Of a stretch of DNA of 64,000 nucleotides, positions 59,331 to 64,000 are shown piece by piece. Both the position numbers and the translations under genes were made by a program. Every line of letters starts with the position of its first letter. Position 1 is the first letter of the stretch. Source of the stretch: Dolomedes plantarius (lineage: Eukaryota > Arthropoda > Arachnida > Araneae > Dolomedidae); contig OU015497.1 in the NCBI GenBank assembly GCA_907164885.2, positions 70,323,429 to 70,387,428 on the forward strand, written 5' to 3'. The notes below the pieces were generated by a model that was not told where the DNA came from, made no database searches, and saw nothing but the letters and a program-made list of their open reading frames with translations.

Positions 59331-61012
59331 GTGCAGGAATCTAAGAGGGCAGTGAGTTTACTAGTTCAAAGGGAAAGCTTTTCTCAGAGTGAAGATTCCG
59401 TCGGCGGTCTTTCAATCATCCGAGATCAATCTGGTTTAATTCGTATGAAGACAAAAATTCTCGAACGAAATGATAACTTTAATTTCAAGTATTCAATTCT
59501 GCTTCCATCAAATCAGACATTGTGGAATGTCTAATTCGGGAATATCACCATATGAACTCCCGTGCGGGCATTCAAACGCTTATGGCAATTATTAGGGAAG
59601 AATTTTGGATTATGTCAGCCAAACGTTCCATCAGAGCGGTAGTAAGAAGATGCATTAAGGGCAAAAGATTTACTAGCAAACCTCTGTCAACCGCACCTAT
59701 TCAATTACCATTGGACCGAGTACGGGATGCAGTACCGTTTGAAGTTGCCGGGGTAGATCTGTGTGGTCCTCTTTATCTACGAGATAAAAGTAAGGCGTGG
59801 GTGGTGCTTTTTACTTGTGTCGTATACAGAGCGGTACACTTAGAGCTCGTAACATCTATCAGTACGGAGATAAGGCCTGTTCACATAGGAGTCCGTTGCG
59901 TTGCGTTAAGGAAAAGATGACGTTGAGACGAAAATAAACCAATCATATGCCTCCAAACGATTAGCAATGAAAATTTTAACCCCTATGATTGGTTTATTTT
60001 CGTCTCAAAGTCATGTTTTCCTTAACGCAACGCAACGGACTCCTATGTGAACAGGCCCATATTCTTGCAAGCGTTGAGGAGATTTATAGCGCGAAGAGGA
60101 CGTCCAGCAGTTCTCTACTGTGACAATGGCACTAATTTCACTGGGGCTTCTGCCGCTATAAATAAAATCGATTGGACGAGATTAGTTGCCCATACAGTTC
60201 TGTGTCCCATTCAATGGAAGTCCATTCCACCCACAGCCGCATGGTGGGGCGGATGGTGGGAGCGTCCCATTCGTTCTGCCAAAAATCTCCTTATTAGAGT
60301 TCTAGGAAGAGCATCAGTCACCTACAAGGAACTGATAACTATCCTTTGTGATGTAGAATCGGTATTGAACAAACGTCCTTTAACATACATTTCAACCGAT
60401 TCTGGGGATCTTACGCCATTGACGCCTTCCCACTTCCTGCGGGACTTACAAAGAGACGGGACACTAGATATTGATTACCTGGATCAAGTAAAATTGTTAA
60501 CAAGACAACGTTATTGTCAAGAGCTCAGACATCAGTTTTGAAACAGATTCCGCAAAGAGTATCTCGGCCAGTTAGTGCAGAAAGCTGGTAGGGATAATTT
60601 CAACTTGTAAGTCGGAGACCTAGTGCTTGTGGGCTCAGAGAGCCAAAAATGGCTTAATTGGCTACTTGCAGTGGTTCAAGAGCTCTATCCCGGAAGGGAT
60701 GGTCATGTTAGAGTGGCCAAGGTTAAAATTCAGCATGGGAGTCTTGTGCGCCCAGTAAAGAAACTCTTTCGTCTGGAAGTAAGTTCTGTGAGTGCCCCTA
60801 GACCAGCGACGGAAGAGCAGCCAATCTCTTCCGCATCCAGTGAAAAGTGCAAGGGAATAGCTAAGCATGTTCCATCAGTCTTAGGAGGTTCTAGAGAGCG
60901 GAAGAGCCCATCGTCGATGAAACCAGGCGAAAAGAACGATGAAACGACAAAGGTTGTTCCAGGTCGTCCCTATACGACAAGAGAAGGAAGAGTGGTGAAA
61001 CCACCCCTCTGA
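59331..61012 (+). pseudogene. BEL element A integrase and C-terminal tail, cut by a MITE
   Basis: In order: GGLSIIRDQSGLIRM (about 59400), the H2C2 zinc-binding region (EYHHMNSRAGIQ..., RRCIKGKRF, with the second cysteine of CIRCKRF changed to glycine), and the catalytic core with D in VAGVDLCGPLYLRD (about 59755). At 59873 it is interrupted by a 186-bp MITE. It resumes with FLQALRRFIARRGRP, D in LYCDNGTNF (about 60120), and E in WWGGWWERPIRS (about 60260). A stop at 60539-60541 and another at 60608-60610 follow, then GRDGHVRVAKVKIQHGSLVRPVKKLFRLE. The tail ends YTTREGRVVKPPL at 61012. Confidence 0.92.
59873..60058. mobile_element. Harbinger-like MITE, 186 bp, ~76-bp TIRs
   Basis: Left arm [A]GGCCTGTTCACATAGGAG and the inverse of the right arm match over about 76 bp with about five differences, leaving a ~34-bp centre. 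ATA flanks both ends (59870-59872 and 60059-60061), and removing the element with one ATA restores the integrase frame. GGCCTGTT ends and a 3-bp duplication suggest PIF/Harbinger. Confidence 0.9.
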
Positions 61013-61165
61013 CTGAAATATTAATTGTTCAAACTTTCTTGACTTTATTTAGTTATTTAAGTGTGTATTTGTGCAATGACTGTCGTCAAAGTGTTTTTAT
61101 GTATATATTCAGTTCATTCCATATGTTAGTTAAAATTTTGTTTATTGATTTACCTGCCGTAAATC

Positions 61166-61177
61166 AAGGTGGGAGGT
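61166..61177 (+). promoter_or_regulatory. Polypurine tract of BEL element A
   Basis: AAGGTGGGAGGT directly precedes the 3' LTR. Confidence 0.75.
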
Positions 61178-61721
61178 TGTTGGAACTAGATGACGGGTGG
61201 CGTCATAGTGTTCCCTTCCGATTAAGAAATAAGTGAGAATGCTGCTTAACGCTCTCTATGACGTCACACCCGAGGAAGTTTTTGCATCGTGCAGAAGAAG
61301 TTGAGTTAGAAGTATCTGGCATCTGAGCCAAGGTTCTTAAAAGAAGACGTTGTTCGTGTAGTGTCGATGTGACAGCTGGTGAGAGTGGGAAGCAGTATAA
61401 CCCTTTTGTAATATCTTTAGTGCCATAATTTGCTCCAGCATAAGATTTATGTTTCAAGTTATATGTTTTCCCGTCAAGAAAGAGGAATAAAGCCTGTATT
61501 TCGATTATCAACCAAGTTGTTACAATTCATTGCGTGGTGCATTCATTTAGGTAAGCCATTCTCATTGCTTGTCACCAGTATATTTTTACAGAACGAAATA
61601 AGTAGACCCACTGCGTCCTATATTTTTCTATATATGTTCCTGCCCAGACCGGCTAAAGTCGGGTAGACGTAGCTTAGAGTCTGAGTCGCCCATTTCGGTG
61701 GGAGGTACTCGATTTCTTACA
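61178..61721 (+). repeat. 3' LTR of BEL element A
   Basis: It begins TGTTGGAACTAG and ends TTTCTTACA, and is followed by the CTAAG duplication. It is 14 bp shorter than the 5' LTR because of two small indels (near 61269 and 61686). Confidence 0.95.
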
Positions 61722-61726
61722 CTAAG

Positions 61727-64000
61727 TATTCTGCAATGAACTGATTTTGTTTTTGAATCGCAAGAAACAAAGTGATGCGAATCAGCAGTATTTACTGAGG
61801 ATTCAATAAAATCTAATATATTTGTGTGAAAGTGAAAGTTGAAGTACTTGATACAATATATATTGAAACTGTTAAGCCTGAGGAAGTTGTCACTCAGCGG
61901 ATGAATTTGTGCAGCAGATAATGTGATAACAGCTTCAAGTAACGTATAGTACTCAGATCAATTGTTATTGAAAATTATGTAAGAACATTTAGGCATTCAG
62001 TAAATTTGTCTTTTATAAAATATTATATTAATTAAAGTAGTGGAGAGGGCTCAGGAAGTAGATTGTAAACCACTCACTAAAGCCTGCATTACTCAAGTTA
62101 TGCGATTTCTTGGTCAATGAAGACCCTTAAAATGTCGAAATACGCATGAAACTTTTATTGTTGATTTTTAGTAGTTGCAGTTGATGTTGCATTCATTGAC
62201 CAGAGTATGGAAAAAAAAGAACACACACAACACGCGGAGAAATCAGAACAGCATGAAACCGACTGAAATGCAGAAAAACCTGCGCTCTGCAATCGTAGTG
62301 GATTTAGAGTTAACCAAGGTACACCACGAGGATGCCCACTACATTACACCCCATGAGACTTTGACAATTTGTTTCACTCAGTAGCCACTAAATGCATAAA
62401 TAGCTGTTCAATCCTTTTTCTCCATTAAATAACTTTCAAGTTACATAAAATACGTCTTTCTACCACAACTCTCAAACTCATGGTATCTGTCTTTAGACAA
62501 CATTAAGCGTTGGAATAATCTTACATAATGAACCCCACAAATAACCGCTTTGGTCATAATACAGGAATAAAGTAAAAATAGAGTCTATAACTCGTTATTT
62601 ACCTTACTTTAGCCCCTTTAAAATTTGAAAAAAAAATCTTTGATATTATTTTTAACGGATTAGCATGTTTGTATTGTGATCAGTTTTTTTAAACACTTTA
62701 AAAACACAAGTAAATGTAGTAAAAGACATTTCAAACTGCGAGCCAAAAATAAATTAATCTTTCATTGTTAATGCAAATTGCATTAGTGGTCAAAAGCATA
62801 AGAACAATCGATTTAAAATATTTATCAGAACTTGCTTGAAAAGATAAGAAAAAAAGAAGATAAATGCAATATATTTTCGGGAGGGTAATGAAAAATAAAT
62901 GACAAGGGAATATTTTGCAAAATTTTACAAAAAAAAAATTAAAAAATATGCGGAAAAGAGATAAATTAATTTTCCTATGTACACACAGGAAAATTAACAT
63001 ATTTACTTATAAGAAAATATGATAAAAGTGGCTATGTGGGGTAAAAACCTATTTCATGAAAGTCAGACGACAGCATTTTTTATGCACAATAATGTATCAT
63101 TAATTATATTGTTCGTTTCTATTTAACCACCATTATACTAGTGGTTATTTATTATTAATAACACTAGAATAAACGCCACAAGGTATTTTAAAGCACATCT
63201 GTTTTTCCTTCCACCAAATGTCATACATGATTAAGGAGAAAATACATTGGGAATACGCTGTTTTTTAATAAAATAATGAGGAACTGAAACAAATACGCTT
63301 TGTTTTTTACCTTGCATGCATTCTACATCATTTCAAACCTTAATAGCTTATCACGGTGTCTGAGGGCAATAACAAAAGCCAGAAACATATATTTTATATA
63401 TATATACAAATATATATTTTTTCTTTTATCTTGGTTTGTTGAAAAAGACAAATGTAAAGTTCAGAGTAATAAATAATTTTCTTTTTTCTTTATCTTTAGA
63501 GGAGAAAACCTTTTTATCCTTAAAAGAAGAGCAATGACAATTTGCGGAAATTTCTTCATTGATAAATTATTGTGTTTTCCGAAATGTAATTCATCTCATA
63601 ATTATATATTAACGCTATAAATGCTAAATAAGTTTTTTTTAAATTTATTTTATGAAAAGAAGATAACCTTAATAGTTTTTTTCGGAATTATAAATGGAAA
63701 ACTATTTATCCGTTTCATGCAATTAATGAAATAGTGCACGTTGATCAATTTTTTAAAATTAATCCTGGATATTTTATATAAAAAAAATTAAAGTGTGATA
63801 TACTTTTTTTTAAAAAAAAGGTTTATTTGTCTGAAAGAAAAATTTAAAATGCTCATCTTCATTTCTTCAATATAATTTTTTAAGAGAGTGTATAGAGATA
63901 TCTGGCTTCTACCCTTTCTAGGATATATATATATCGAAGTCACCCTCTAATAAAGTAGAAATGACACTTTTGGCACTAAATAAATAACAAAGTTTATTAT
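61727..64000. other. AT-rich stretch, nothing recognised
   Basis: About 2.3 kb of AT-rich DNA with no recognisable gene. Short frames at 62175-62384 and 62731-63000 show no motif. A short (TA)n tract lies near 63392-63420. Confidence 0.55.

Larger units (their letters stand above)
47810..61721 (+). mobile_element. BEL/Pao LTR retrotransposon A, with nested insertions
   Basis: This is a complete provirus-like copy on the plus strand, flanked by the 5-bp duplication CTAAG (47805-47809 and 61722-61726). It has two LTRs, a primer binding site, gag-protease-RT-RNase H-integrase order with zinc knuckles and Pao-type domains, and a polypurine tract. It is split by a piggyBac-like element (50903-57866) and a MITE (59873-60058). 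Without these it is about 6.8 kb, within the normal range for the group. Many stops and frameshifts make it inactive. Confidence 0.95.

Overview
This is an AT-rich, gene-poor window of an animal nuclear genome, built almost entirely of mobile elements and repeats. The mix of Tc1 and mariner elements, BEL/Pao and Ty3/gypsy retrotransposons, a Ginger/KRBA2-like transposon, piggyBac-, pogo/Tigger-, hAT- and Harbinger-like pieces, tRNA-derived SINEs and long (TA)n/(TG)n microsatellites fits an arthropod best. An arachnid is plausible, but that is inference. A 500-base run of N (35044-35543) shows that this is a scaffold. I found no intact host gene. The only unexplained possible host coding sequence is a duplicated ORF pair at 21.8-23.1 kb.

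Layout. 0-12 kb: an old SINE and four unrelated tandem arrays (periods about 151, 344, 306 and 84 bp; the 344-bp monomer carries a tRNA-like module), a minus-strand solo LTR (8094-8544), a hAT-like MITE with 8-bp duplications (9880-10358) and a second TIR element (10529-10871). 12-20 kb: microsatellites, a dead Tc1 element (14072-15478), an element with ~240-bp inverted ends (15513-16808), a TTAA-flanked MITE (17616-18326) and a gypsy integrase relic. 21-28 kb: the duplicated ORF block, a mariner deletion derivative, two head-to-head SINEs and a second dead Tc1 element. 30-35 kb: a Ginger-type transposon (30378-32683) and a mariner with DD41D spacing (33419-35002) that sits inside a possible pogo-like relic. 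36-46 kb: a palindromic microsatellite, a 113-bp-arm hairpin, a tandem duplication, a Tigger-like relic, three SINEs, a second TTAA MITE and a third Tc1 element.

47.8-61.7 kb is a nested stack whose order can be read from target-site duplications. BEL/Pao element A (47810-61721, TSD CTAAG) was split in its reverse transcriptase by a piggyBac-like element (50903-57866, TSD TTAA). That element was split 21 bp from its end by BEL/Pao element B on the opposite strand (50924-56547, TSD CCATG). The 3' LTR of B was in turn hit by a Tc1 deletion derivative (51002-51594, TSD TA). Separately, a 186-bp Harbinger-like MITE (59873-60058) cut the integrase of A. Every coding region in the stack is broken.

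No coherent new system is evident. The points most worth checking are the palindromic 18-mers repeated inside the piggyBac-like element, the LTR divergence of the inner BEL element exceeding that of its host, the tRNA-like tandem array, the duplicated unknown ORF and the large hairpin.
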